Assembly: GCA_002733865.1 (NCBI GenBank)
Contig: NVXM01000011.1
Coordinates: 1 to 64,000 of the forward strand
Length of the DNA stretch: 64,000 nt
Source of the DNA: Sphingopyxis sp.
GTDB taxonomy: Bacteria > Pseudomonadota > Alphaproteobacteria > Sphingomonadales > Sphingomonadaceae
Direction of reading: 5' to 3'
Part shown: positions 1-9,600 of the stretch, piece by piece
Layout: every line of letters begins with the position of its first letter
Numbering within the stretch: position 1 is the stretch's first letter
Notes under the pieces: model-generated
The model's database searches: none
Seen by the model: the letters and a program-made list of their open reading frames with translations, nothing else
Told to the model about the DNA's origin: nothing
Made by a program: the position numbers and the translations under genes

Positions 1-76
1 ATACCGCAAGATCGCCGCCTAAAATCAACCAACCAGATGAAACCAAATACTCGCCTATTTTAAAACGCCATATGTC

Positions 77-1378
77 TCAAATTATCTGACGACGGACAAG
101 TAAGGCCAGACAGACCACTCCCCATACAGGTATGAGGGCGGCGTACTGCCATTGGGGCAAGAGGATGGCACAGAGCGCTGCCGCTGCCAGACCGACAGGC
201 TGGCCCCAGACAACAGCCGCCCATACGCGCTCCCAGCCAGGCGCAGGGCGTCCTTTGTCGCGGCGGCGTACGAGCCAGATTTTCACCCCGCCCACCGCGA
301 GATAGGTCAGGCCCAGCCCTAGCAGGCCGTAGGCTATTTTAACGATGCGCCCACCGAACCAGCCAAAATGCAACGGTGCAAGCGCTCCGAAAACCCGCTC
401 GCCGAGCGACGCAGTGGCAATGTCCTTCTCGTAATAAACCTCACCCGCGCGGGTGATCCCGATGCTCGACATGCCGGCGAGTGCCTGCTCGTCATAGGTA
501 TCGAAAATGGCTGCGGCGCCTGTTTCTGTCGGATGCTCCACGGTGATACGCTCCAGCGAACCTTCGCCGGGCAGGCGCGCCAGCATCGGCCGAAGGTCGA
601 GTACGGGGGCGTGCATGGTGTTTTCCGGCGGCTCGGCTGGCGTGAACAGAGCGTAGATCCGCCCGGTATCGCCGTTGAACATGGCCATCCCCAACACGCC
701 GACAATGATTGTCGTGAGACCCAGGAACGCGCCGGTCAGTGATACCACGAGATGGAAGGGCAGAGCCCACACGCCAATACGGTTGTGCAGGTCAGCCTCC
801 TGCAACCGCCGCGAACCACCGACCCGGAGATGGAAGGCGTCACGGAAGATGCGCGGATGGGCGCAAAGCCCGGAAATCAGAGAGGACAGCAAGGCCACAC
901 CTGTCATCCCAACGATGAAGATACCCCACGCCGCTGGCAGATGCAGGAATATGTGGAGCCGGGTGAGGAACTGGCTCCACGCATTGCGGAGCGGCACGAC
1001 TTGTCCCTCGGCGTCGGCGACCCACGATGTTTGGCCGCCCTCGGCATCGACTGCGAGCGTCAGGAAGGGCTGATCCGCTGTCGGCATTGCCAAGCGGACA
1101 TGGTGAACCTCTCCCTCCGATTGGTCGACCGCGTTTTCCAATGCGCGCTGGACGGCTTCGGGAGAGGCCTCCGAGACCTCCTCAACCCCCGGGTTTTCCC
1201 ATTGCGTGAATTCATGGACGAATACCGCCAGAGTGCCCGACAGGCAGACCAGATAAATCGCCGCGGCAAAGGCGATGCCGAGCGCGCTGTGGCCCTTCAG
1301 CACCGCTTGCACGAAACCGGCCGGAATGCGGGCCATTAGCGGCTTTTTCTTGGCTTTTCCCGATGTCTTCATGTTCAT
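77..1378 (-). CDS. PepSY-associated transmembrane protein
   Basis: A 433-residue inner-membrane protein of the PepSY_TM family, often found beside TonB-dependent receptors and linked to siderophore or iron uptake, sometimes as a reductase. After a basic N-terminus (MNMKTSGKAKKKP) a membrane segment follows (FAAAIYLVCLSGTLAVFV), then a periplasmic loop, and later helices around FIVGMTGVALLSSLISG, IIVGVLGMAMF and the C-terminal pair. An open frame extends 85 codons further upstream but would lie within the preceding gene; the ATG at 1378 gives a 4-base overlap with that gene's stop and is preferred. Last gene of a three-gene, overlapping minus-strand cluster. The exact substrate is not visible. 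Confidence 0.8.
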   Translation of the reverse strand: MNMKTSGKAKKKPLMARIPAGFVQAVLKGHSALGIAFAAAIYLVCLSGTLAVFVHEFTQWENPGVEEVSEASPEAVQRALENAVDQSEGEVHHVRLAMPTADQPFLTLAVDAEGGQTSWVADAEGQVVPLRNAWSQFLTRLHIFLHLPAAWGIFIVGMTGVALLSSLISGLCAHPRIFRDAFHLRVGGSRRLQEADLHNRIGVWALPFHLVVSLTGAFLGLTTIIVGVLGMAMFNGDTGRIYALFTPAEPPENTMHAPVLDLRPMLARLPGEGSLERITVEHPTETGAAAIFDTYDEQALAGMSSIGITRAGEVYYEKDIATASLGERVFGALAPLHFGWFGGRIVKIAYGLLGLGLTYLAVGGVKIWLVRRRDKGRPAPGWERVWAAVVWGQPVGLAAAALCAILLPQWQYAALIPVWGVVCLALLVRRQII

Positions 1379-1944
1379 CCGAAACCTTTCAGGATCGACA
1401 GACCGAAGCCTAGCACCGCCACACCTGCCAACACCGCGGTAGCCCGCAGGATACGATTGTCGGCCAGCGTCCACGCCATGGCTGCGCCCCAGATGACGGG
1501 AACCAGCATCCCGCCGATCACCAGCCGGGTCTGCTCGGTGCCGCCGGTCCAGACCGACCAGAAAATGCCCACTGCCATCGCTGCGATCATGCCGATCGGC
1601 CCCGCGAGTAGCCAGCGCAGCGTGCTGCGCCACCAGCTTGGCTTGCGGTCGAGCGGTTCGGGCGCGAGGCTCTTGCTGCGCCCTGCGCGCAGGGGGTCAC
1701 GCACTACGATACCGCTGGCTACCACCGCGAGCACCACGACCGACGCGATCGTCAGCCCGGTGAACAGGCCGCGCATGGTGCCAAGCTTGGCCGAACCCAG
1801 CAGGCAGGCGGCCACCAGAAGGAGCCAGCCGCCCGCTTTCCAGCCGCGGCCTTCCTGACCACGCGCGCGCCACGAACGGCGGAGCGCCAGACCACCGCCG
1901 GCAGCAAGGGCGGCCATCGCTGCGGAGACGACAGCTTCGCTCAA
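1375..1944 (-). CDS. Small integral membrane protein of the TonB receptor cluster
   Basis: A 189-residue protein that I do not recognise at family level. It has about five hydrophobic segments, including the N-terminal Ala-rich helix, WLLLVAACLLGSAKLG, GLTIASVVVLAVVASGIVV and the C-terminal pair, separated by a basic cytoplasmic stretch near residue 90. The start is a TTG whose last two bases lie in the TGA of the receptor gene (TTGA overlap), and its own TGA overlaps the ATG of the PepSY gene. This suggests translational coupling and a shared role in metal or siderophore uptake. That role is inferred from context only. Confidence 0.65.
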   Translation of the reverse strand: MSEAVVSAAMAALAAGGGLALRRSWRARGQEGRGWKAGGWLLLVAACLLGSAKLGTMRGLFTGLTIASVVVLAVVASGIVVRDPLRAGRSKSLAPEPLDRKPSWWRSTLRWLLAGPIGMIAAMAVGIFWSVWTGGTEQTRLVIGGMLVPVIWGAAMAWTLADNRILRATAVLAGVAVLGFGLSILKGFG

Positions 1945-4226
1945 AATCCAGCCTCCAAACCGATCCCGACGATGCGCGGTGCGCCGAGCACCGCCTGGTT
2001 GTAGAACGAATTCACGTACTGGATGTATTGCTCGTCGAGCAGGTTGTTGGCGAAGACATAGACCATTGCGTCGCCCATATCGTAGCCGATTTTGGCATTC
2101 ACGACCGTGCGGGCATCAATGCGCGCCTGCTCCTGCCCGACACCGGTGGTGGAGTAAACGGCGCTGCGATAGCTGGCGTTGATGTTCCCGAGAAACTTGC
2201 CGCTGCGGAAGTTGGCACCTGCCGCCAGCGTCCATTCCGGTGCATAGGCGAACTCGGTTCCGGCGAGGTCGGTGGCGACATTGCCTTCGTCCACCGTGAA
2301 TTCGTCGAATTTGGTCTGCACATTGCCGACCGAAGCATACCAGTCGAAAGCGGAGCTGACGGTATGGGCGAATTCGACCTCAAAACCGTAGAGATGCGAT
2401 TTTCCCGCGTTAACCGTGTGGGCGTCATAGGAATTGAGCCCGAAATTGACGTTCACCTGCTGATCGGTCCAGTCGATGTAGAAGGCGTTCGCGTTCAGAC
2501 GTACGCCGTCGACCGGCTCGGAGCGCAGCGAGAACTCGTAGTTCCAAGTGAACTCCGGATCGTAGGGCACTTCGAGCGAGCGCGCCGTATTGCTGCTCGT
2601 CCCGCCGGAGCGATAGCCGCGCTGAACGGTGACAGCAGTGCTCAGACGCGGTGACCACTCGTAGTCGAGGCCGAACTTGGGCAGGAAGGCATCGAAATCG
2701 CGCGAAGTCTCGGGCGTCGAATTTCCTGCCTGGTCGACCAGTCCCTGAACACCCGCATTGAGTCCCGCGATAGCCGGGGCGAGCGGGCCGTAATCCGCCG
2801 GGTTCGGATAGGTCCCGGCAAAGGCCGTAGTCTGCCGCACCTCGATCCTGTGTTCCTCGTGATCGTAGCGGAAGCCGGCGATCAGCTTGAGCCGTTCGGT
2901 CAGGTCGATTGTCGCATCGCCGAACAGGGCCATGGTCTTCACATTGTTCGGCGAGAAGCTGGAATAATCGACGATGATGTTCGGGACCGCCTGCGCGTAG
3001 AGATCGACAGCATATTGTGCGGTGGCCTGATCCAGCCCGCCCTGCATCAGGAGGCCCACCGCCGTCTGAGTCGGCAGGGGCACTAGCGTACGGCTGTCGG
3101 TCCGGATTTCCTGGTCGCGGTTATAATAGAAAACGCCCAGTAGGCCGTCGAACCAATCACCGTCATAGGCGAGGCGAAGCTCTTGCGTGAAGGTTTCGTA
3201 GTCCCGGTCCTGCAGGCCGAAAGACCGGTCCTGGGCAGTGCCGTCACCATCATATTGACCGTCCTCGGCAACCTTGTTCCACGAGGTCACGCTCGTCAGC
3301 GTCAGGGCAGGGTCGATCTCGTAGCTGAGTTCTGCGCTGGCAATGTCGACATTCGCCTCGATGGAATTCTCGACATTGGAGCGGTTTACGCGGTTGTCAT
3401 AAAAATCGGGTTCGGCCAGGTCGGCGTAAATATAGTAGTATCCGCCCTCGCGCTCGTAATGTGTGAAGCCCAGCTTCGCCTCGAAGCCCGGCAGCGCCTC
3501 GGGCTGCCAGCGCAGCTTGCCGCGCAGATTGAGGGCAGTCAGATCGTCTTCATAGGCTTCGCGCGTGGGGTTATAGATCAGGCCCCGTTCGTCGCGGTAA
3601 TCGGCGCTGACGCGAAAGGCGAGCTGGTCGTCCACGATCGGCCCGCCGCCTGCTGCCGAAATCTGATAGTCTTCTTCCAGCGTGGCACGCACCCGCGCAC
3701 GACCGTCCCAGTAGAACTGCGGGTCGCGCGTGCGGACGTGAACCGCGCCAGCGAGTGCGTTGAGACCCTGCAGCGTCGATTGCGGGCCGCGAAAGATTTC
3801 CACCTGCTGCACGTCCCATGTGTCAGTCGGCGCGGCATGAAGTACGGTGGTGGGCATCGGCGCGCCGTCGATATAGACGGTAGCGAGCGAACCGTTGCCG
3901 CCAGCGCTGACGCCGCGATTGCTCATTCCGCGGATGGTGAAGCCGTAGGAGCCGTAGGTCTCCGATACGTTGGCCGTACGGTTGTAGATCTCCTGCAGCG
4001 TCTGGATGTTTTGCTCTTCGATCTGCTCTGACGTGGTGACCGATACGCTAGCGACCGTCTCCTGCAGCGTGCGGTCGATTTTCTCGCCCGTGACGATGAT
4101 CGTGTTCGTCGATGGCGGCGGGCTCTTGCCGTCAGGCTGAACGGCTTCACCAGCCTCCTGAGCTTGAGTTACGGACGGCACGAGTGCCAGCAAACTCGCC
4201 GAAGCGAGCAAAATTGCGTGTTTCAT
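1941..4226 (-). CDS. TonB-dependent outer-membrane receptor
   Basis: A 761-residue receptor with a signal peptide ending near ALVPSVTQA, a TonB-box-like segment (NTIIVTGEKID), a plug domain (TIRGMSNRGVSAGG, VEIFRGPQSTLQG) and a long beta-barrel ending in an aromatic-rich tail (PRIVGIGLEAGF). Its length suits the FecA/siderophore or sphingomonad generic TBDR class. The ATG at 4226 has a good Shine-Dalgarno (GAGGGG). It is the first gene of the cluster with the small membrane protein and the PepSY protein. The PepSY partner and a possible Fur-type palindrome upstream point to iron, but other substrates such as oligosaccharides cannot be excluded. Confidence 0.9.
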   Translation of the reverse strand: MKHAILLASASLLALVPSVTQAQEAGEAVQPDGKSPPPSTNTIIVTGEKIDRTLQETVASVSVTTSEQIEEQNIQTLQEIYNRTANVSETYGSYGFTIRGMSNRGVSAGGNGSLATVYIDGAPMPTTVLHAAPTDTWDVQQVEIFRGPQSTLQGLNALAGAVHVRTRDPQFYWDGRARVRATLEEDYQISAAGGGPIVDDQLAFRVSADYRDERGLIYNPTREAYEDDLTALNLRGKLRWQPEALPGFEAKLGFTHYEREGGYYYIYADLAEPDFYDNRVNRSNVENSIEANVDIASAELSYEIDPALTLTSVTSWNKVAEDGQYDGDGTAQDRSFGLQDRDYETFTQELRLAYDGDWFDGLLGVFYYNRDQEIRTDSRTLVPLPTQTAVGLLMQGGLDQATAQYAVDLYAQAVPNIIVDYSSFSPNNVKTMALFGDATIDLTERLKLIAGFRYDHEEHRIEVRQTTAFAGTYPNPADYGPLAPAIAGLNAGVQGLVDQAGNSTPETSRDFDAFLPKFGLDYEWSPRLSTAVTVQRGYRSGGTSSNTARSLEVPYDPEFTWNYEFSLRSEPVDGVRLNANAFYIDWTDQQVNVNFGLNSYDAHTVNAGKSHLYGFEVEFAHTVSSAFDWYASVGNVQTKFDEFTVDEGNVATDLAGTEFAYAPEWTLAAGANFRSGKFLGNINASYRSAVYSTTGVGQEQARIDARTVVNAKIGYDMGDAMVYVFANNLLDEQYIQYVNSFYNQAVLGAPRIVGIGLEAGF

Positions 4227-4267
4227 CTATATACCCCTCTTTTGCCGGGGCGCTAATGCAAGTGATG

Positions 4268-4284
4268 TTGCGAGTCAATAGCAA
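4268..4284 (-). promoter_or_regulatory. Possible Fur-type operator upstream of the TonB receptor
   Basis: A 17-base element with TTGC at one end and GCAA at the other (TTGCGAGTCAATAGCAA on the plus strand) lies 42 bases before the receptor start codon. The spacing suits a promoter-overlapping operator, and the PepSY/TonB gene set is typically iron-repressed. The match to a Fur consensus is loose, so this is only a candidate. Confidence 0.35.
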
Positions 4285-4745
4285 TAAGCTCGGTATCGTT
4301 TAACCGTCAAGGCGGCAGCAGTCCGGAAAACCCGAGCCTCTTCGCCAGCAAAAAGGATTACACCCTGAGCATATAGTGGTGGCAGTATTGGTGCCTGTTG
4401 CACGCCTGAATGTCCGCTTCCCAATTCCCATGACTGAAACCGGACCGGCCGGAGACGGCCCAATTTCGGTCTTAGATGAATGTCACATTTGGCGAAATGC
4501 ATATGCAAGCGCCAATGTCATGGATGTCTCGAGCTATGGTGTCGAAGCTTGTCTGGCTGTGATACGGGAAAATTGAAAAAGCTTCTGGTTTCCTAGCACC
4601 CCAAAGCTTTTGCGTTAGCAATCTAACACAAAAATGACCTGTTCAGCCTAAATTACCCAAGTTCCTGACACACCTTCTAGCACACTATCCAACATAATGA
4701 ATAAAAAACCTTAAATATCAATATAATAACTCTACAGATATCCGT

Positions 4746-4790
4746 CTCATAACCTGAAGGTCGTAGATTCAGATCCTACTCCCGCAACCA
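4746..4790 (+). pseudogene. 3' half of initiator tRNA-Met (attachment-site remnant)
   Basis: Bases 4746-4790 read as anticodon loop, variable region, T-arm and acceptor 3' strand of an alphaproteobacterial tRNA-fMet: CTCATAACCTG, then AAGGTCGTAG, then a T-arm and CCCGCAACCA. The 5' half is absent; the preceding bases are AT-rich and unrelated. Tyrosine recombinases often integrate at exactly this part of a tRNA gene, so this is probably a leftover att half-site and not an expressed tRNA. The T-loop reads GATTCAGATC where GGTTCAAATC is usual, which suggests decay. Confidence 0.7.
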
Positions 4791-4953
4791 ACAATTTTTC
4801 TTGGCGAGCATAGCGAGCCTAGCAAAATGTTGTCCCCGCGGAGGCGGGGACCCAACTCCCGCATGTCATCTCAGGATCTGAAGGCTTGCCTTTTGAGCGA
4901 TGGCCTGAGTCGACCGCCTGCGCCACGTTGAAATCCTACTCCCAAAACCAACA
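4773..4953. repeat. Near-direct repeat of a tRNA 3' end
   Basis: The 21-base segments 4773-4793 and 4933-4953 agree at 19 positions (ATCCTACTCCC, two differing bases, AACCAACA). They lie 160 bases apart. The first is the end of the tRNA-fMet fragment; the second is a more degenerate copy followed at once by a terminator. They resemble left and right attachment sites around an almost completely deleted insertion. Confidence 0.6.
4832..4851. repeat. Palindromic repeat (REP-like hairpin)
   Basis: GTCCCCGC (4832-4839) pairs with GCGGGGAC (4844-4851) around a 4-base loop. GC-rich palindromes of this form, flanked by TTG and CCA, are scattered through intergenic regions of sphingomonad genomes. 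No T-tract follows, so it is not a standard terminator. Confidence 0.5.
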
Positions 4954-4960
4954 CAAATCA

Positions 4961-4983
4961 CCCCGCCACAAGCGGGGTTTTTT
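4961..4983 (+). terminator. Rho-independent terminator behind the tRNA remnant
   Basis: CCCCGC (4961-4966), loop CACAA, GCGGGG (4972-4977), then six T. The T-tract is on the plus strand, so it would have ended a plus-strand transcript such as the original tRNA. The rest of 4227-5193 carries no convincing gene. Confidence 0.75.
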
Positions 4984-5193
4984 GTGGCTGGGGTGGGCGG
5001 GGAAACTGATAGGAACCCCGCGGAATACGGAAGCAAGGTCGATACAATGAAGTGCGCCCGAACATTGGATTCAGTACAAAAGAAAGCCTCTCCGGTATAA
5101 GTGAGGCCTTGTGTACTGGCTCAGTAGGTCGACCGCGTCGCGGCCGTGCGCAAGCAATGGTTCTTGGCTCGATACCGTCCCCGGGGCGGACGC

Positions 5194-6630
5194 CTAGCGC
5201 GGCAGCAGGCTTCGCCCCATCAGCTCGAGATCCACGGCGCGGGCGCATTGCCGGCCTTCGCGGATCGCCCATACGACCAGGCTCTGGCCGCGGCGCATAT
5301 CGCCGCAGGCAAAGACTCCGGGCTTGCTGGTGCTGTAGTCGATGACATTGGCAGCGACATTGCCGCGCGCGTCGAGCTCGACTTCCGATTGATCGACCAG
5401 GCCCATCTTGCGGGGTCCCACGAAACCCATGGCGAGAAGAATGAGGTCGGCCTTGAGCGTGAATTCGCTGCCCGGGATTTCCTGCATCTGACCGTCCACC
5501 CATTCCAGGCGTACGCATTCCAGCCCCTCGACATTGCCGTTGGTGCCGACCACGCGCTTGGTCAGTATCGCCCAGTCGCGCTCGCAGCCTTCGAGATGGC
5601 TGGAGGAGGTGCGGAGCTTCAACGGCCAGTCCGGCCATGTGAATGTCTTGTCTTCTTTCTCAGGCGGCTTGGGCATGATTTCAATCTGGGTTACCGAAGC
5701 GGCGCCCTGACGATTGGAAGTGCCGACACAGTCCGATCCGGTGTCGCCGCCGCCAATGACGATCACATGTTTGCCCGTCGCGCTGATCGTACCGCGCGGG
5801 GCGGCGCGCATTTCGTCGTCGCCGGCATTGCGCTTGTTCTGCTGGGTGAGGAATTCCATCGCCAGACGTACGCCGGACATTTCATATCCGGGAATATCAA
5901 GCGTCCGCGGCTTTTCTGCGCCGCCAGACATCACTACGGCATCGAAATTTTCCTGCAGCGATTCCATCGACACGGTTACGCCAACTTCGGTACTGGTGCG
6001 GAATTCGACGCCTTCGGCCTCCATCTGGACCAACCGCCGGTTGATCAGATGTTTTTCCATCTTGAAGTCGGGAATACCGTAGCGGAGCAGCCCGCCCATC
6101 CGATCATTTTTTTCGAACAGGGTGACATTATGTCCGGCGCGCGCCAGTTGCTGCGCGCAGGCCAGGCCCGCTGGACCGGAGCCGACGACGGCCACAGATT
6201 TGCCGGTTTTCTTTTCTGAAATCTGGGGCGTGATCCAGCCTTCTTCCCAGCCGCGATCGACGATTGCGCATTCGATGGCTTTGATCGTCACCGGCGCGTC
6301 ATCGATGTTCAACGTGCAGCTCGCTTCGCATGGGGCAGGGCAGATCCTACCTGTGAACTCGGGAAAATTGTTGGTAGAGTGCAATGTCTCCAAGGCACTT
6401 TTCCAGTCGCCCTCGTAGACCAGATTGTTCCAGTCCGGGATGATATTGTTCACCGGGCAGCCAGTGTGGCAATAGGGGATCCCGCAATCCATGCAGCGCG
6501 CCGCCTGATCCTTGAGCTCGGACTCCGGCAGTGGAACGGTGAATTCTTTATAGTGCGTCAGCCGTTCTTCCGGATCGGCATAAGTCGCTTCTTTGCGATC
6601 AATCTCGAGAAAGCCTGTTACTTTACCCAC
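5194..6630 (-). CDS. gltD: Glutamate synthase (NADPH) small subunit
   Basis: The 478-residue beta subunit of NADPH-GOGAT, which takes electrons from NADPH via FAD and passes them through Fe-S clusters to GltB for glutamate formation from glutamine and 2-oxoglutarate. The N-terminus has the cysteine motifs ([14 protein letters not shown], then CPAPCEASC). An FAD site ([16 protein letters not shown]) and a second dinucleotide site ([13 protein letters not shown]) follow, and the C-terminus has the conserved [19 protein letters not shown]. The start is a GTG with TTGGAG a few bases upstream. It lies 21 bases after gltB on the same strand, so both are probably one operon. Length is normal for the family. 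Confidence 0.97.
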   Translation of the reverse strand: MGKVTGFLEIDRKEATYADPEERLTHYKEFTVPLPESELKDQAARCMDCGIPYCHTGCPVNNIIPDWNNLVYEGDWKSALETLHSTNNFPEFTGRICPAPCEASCTLNIDDAPVTIKAIECAIVDRGWEEGWITPQISEKKTGKSVAVVGSGPAGLACAQQLARAGHNVTLFEKNDRMGGLLRYGIPDFKMEKHLINRRLVQMEAEGVEFRTSTEVGVTVSMESLQENFDAVVMSGGAEKPRTLDIPGYEMSGVRLAMEFLTQQNKRNAGDDEMRAAPRGTISATGKHVIVIGGGDTGSDCVGTSNRQGAASVTQIEIMPKPPEKEDKTFTWPDWPLKLRTSSSHLEGCERDWAILTKRVVGTNGNVEGLECVRLEWVDGQMQEIPGSEFTLKADLILLAMGFVGPRKMGLVDQSEVELDARGNVAANVIDYSTSKPGVFACGDMRRGQSLVVWAIREGRQCARAVDLELMGRSLLPR

Positions 6631-6651
6631 GGTCTACTCCAATATCTTCAA

Positions 6652-9600
6652 TTATTCTGCGGCTTCGATCGTCTCAAGACGTTCGGCTTCCAGCTGTTTC
6701 AGCGCGGCGGCATAGTCACGGGGCATGACCTTGACGAACCGGCCCAGCGCCTCATCCCAATTTTCGAGAATCTCGCTCGCCCGTTTGCTGCCGGTGTACA
6801 GCTTGTGGCGTTCCAGCAATATCCGCAGCCGCGCTGCGTCATGATAGAGCATGTCGCCCATGCCATAGTCGTGGACATCGACCGGCAATTGCTGCGGCAT
6901 CACGCTGCCTTCACTGTCGGCCTCTTCCGTGCTGATAGTCTCGACATCGACCATTGCCATGTTGCAGCGCTGACGGAACAGGCCATCCTCATCATATACA
7001 TAGGCGACGCCGCCCGACATGCCAGCAGCGAAGTTGCGCCCGGTTTTGCCCAGGACCATCACCACGCCGCCGGTCATATATTCACAGCCATGATCACCCG
7101 TGCCCTCCACCACAGCAACCGCGCCGCTGTTGCGCACCGCAAAGCGTTCACCGGCCACGCCGTTGAAATAGGCCTCACCGGCAACCGCTCCATATAAGAC
7201 GGTATTGCCGACGATGATATTTTCGGTGGGATTGCGGTCAACATGAGCGGGCTGTCTGACGACCACCCGGCCTCCTGACAGTCCTTTGCCGACATAGTCG
7301 TTGGCGTCGCCGGTCAATTCGGCGGTGACGCCATGGGCCAGAAACGCGCCAAAGCTCTGACCGGCAACGCCTTCAAAAACCAGTTGGATCGTGTTGGCAG
7401 GCAGGCCGGCATGGCCATAGGCTTTGGCAACTTCACCGGACAGCATGGCGCCTACCGTGCGGTTCACGTTTTTGACTTTCCGCTCAATCTTGACGGTTTC
7501 GCCCTTTTCGAGGGCCGGCGCTGCCGCGACGATCAACTCGCGGTCCAGCGCAGCATCAAGACCATGGTCCTGCACCTTTGTCTGGAACAGCGTTTCGCCT
7601 TCGGGCAGAACGACATTGTGCAGCAAGCGGGAGAGATCGACGCCTGCCGCTTTCCAGTGACGCAGCGCTTTGTTCATGTTGATGCGGTCAACCCGGCCAA
7701 CCATTTCTTCGACGGTCCGGAAACCCATTTCCGCCATAATCTGGCGCAGCTCTTCGGCAACGAAGAAGAAATAGTTGATCACATATTCCGGTTGCCCGGT
7801 GAATTTCTTGCGCAGTTCCGGATTCTGGGTCGCAACGCCAACAGGGCAGGTGTTGAGATGGCATTTGCGCATCATGATACAACCGGCCGCGATCAGCGGT
7901 GCCGTTGCAAAACCGAATTCATCGGCACCCAGGAGCGCACCGATAGCCACATCGCGCCCGGTCCGCAGACCGCCATCAACCTGCACTGATATCCGCGAGC
8001 GTAGGCCGTTAAGCAGCAGGGTCTGCTGCGTCTCCGCCAGACCGATCTCCCAGGGCGAACCGGCATGGGTGAGCGAGGTGAGGGGGGACGCTCCGGTCCC
8101 GCCGTCGTAACCGGAAATGGTCAGATGATCGGCGCGTGCTTTTGATACGCCAGCAGCAACCGTGCCGACACCCACTTCGGAAACCAGCTTCACGGAAACG
8201 CGCGCGCCTGTATTCACATTTTTCAGATCGTGGATCAGCTGTGCGAGATCCTCAATCGAATAAATATCATGATGCGGCGGCGGGGAAATTAGACCAACAC
8301 CAGGCGTTGAGTGACGCACCTTGCCGATATTCTTGTCGACTTTGCTGCCGGGCAACTGGCCACCTTCACCAGGCTTGGCACCTTGCGCCATCTTGATCTG
8401 TATATCGTCAGCGTTGACCAGATATTCGGCGGTTACGCCGAAGCGGCCACTGGCAACCTGCTTGATCGCCGACCGCATAGAGTCGCCATTGGGCATCGTG
8501 ACAAATCTATCCGGCTCTTCTCCGCCTTCGCCGGTATTGGACTTTCCGCCAATCCTGTTCATCGCGATCGCCAGCGTAGTATGCGCTTCCCTGCTGATCG
8601 AGCCAAAGCTCATCGCGCCGGTCGCAAAACGCTTCACGATCTCTGATGCTGGCTCCACCTCGTCGATGTCGAGCGGTTCGTTCGCCTTGGTCAGCTCCAT
8701 CAGCCCGCGAATGGTCAGCAGGCGTTCGCTCTGCTCGTTGATCGACTGGGCAAATTCCGCATAATTTTTCGGGTTATTGCCGCGCACCGCATGCTGCAAA
8801 TTCGCAACATTGGTCGGAGTCCAGGCATGTTCTTCACCGCGCAACCGGTAGCCATAGATACCGCCGGCATCCAGCATGTTCCGATAGATCGGATTATTGC
8901 CATAGGCTTCGCTGTGACGGTCGACGGTCTCCTTGGCGATCTCGTCGAGGCCAGCGCCCTCGATCATCGTCGCCGTTCCGGTAAAATATTGCTCGATAAA
9001 ATCGGTCGACAGGCCGACGGCGTCAAAAATCTGCGCGCCGCAATAGCTTTGATAGGTCGATATGCCCATCTTCGACATGACCTTCAAAATACCCTTGCCG
9101 ATAGCCTTGATATAATTTTGCTCCACCTGTTGCCTGGTTAGCGGCAGTTCGCGGCGGACGCGGATTTCCTCAAGCGTTTCAAACGCCAGATATGGGTTTA
9201 CCGCCTCCGCACCATAGCCTGCCAGCACGCAGAAATGGTGGACTTCGCGCGCTTCCCCTGTTTCGACCACCAGCCCGGTCTGCATACGCAGACCCTGGCG
9301 CACCAGATGATGGTGAACGGCGGCTGTTGCCAGCAGCGACGGCATCGCAATGCGATCTGCCCCTTTCGCGCGGTCCGATAGGATAAGAATGTTGCGGTCG
9401 GCGAGCACGGCTTCTGTCGCTGCCCAGCACATTTCCTTGATCGCCATTTTCAGACCATCTGCGCCGCTTTCGGCAGCCCAGGTAATGTCGATGGTTTCGG
9501 TGCGGAACGCTCCGTCGAGGGCGTCCTCGACCGAACGAATCTTCAAAAGATCGGTGTTGGACAAAACGGGCTGATCAACCTCGAGCCTTTTGTGCGTTCC

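Noticed and set aside
368..1339. Several plus-strand frames opposite the PepSY gene
   Set aside because: They mirror the codon pattern of the real minus-strand gene and show no domain or ribosome-binding site.
2028..4031. Long plus-strand frames opposite the TonB receptor
   Set aside because: Antisense shadows in GC-rich DNA; the translated sequences lack recognisable motifs, whereas the minus strand gives a complete receptor.
4376..4576. 66-codon plus-strand frame in the gene-free stretch
   Set aside because: No ribosome-binding site, no domain, and codon use unlike the neighbouring genes.
4746..4790. A complete, functional tRNA-Met
   Set aside because: The 5' half (acceptor, D-arm and 5' anticodon stem) cannot be found upstream; only the 3' half is present.
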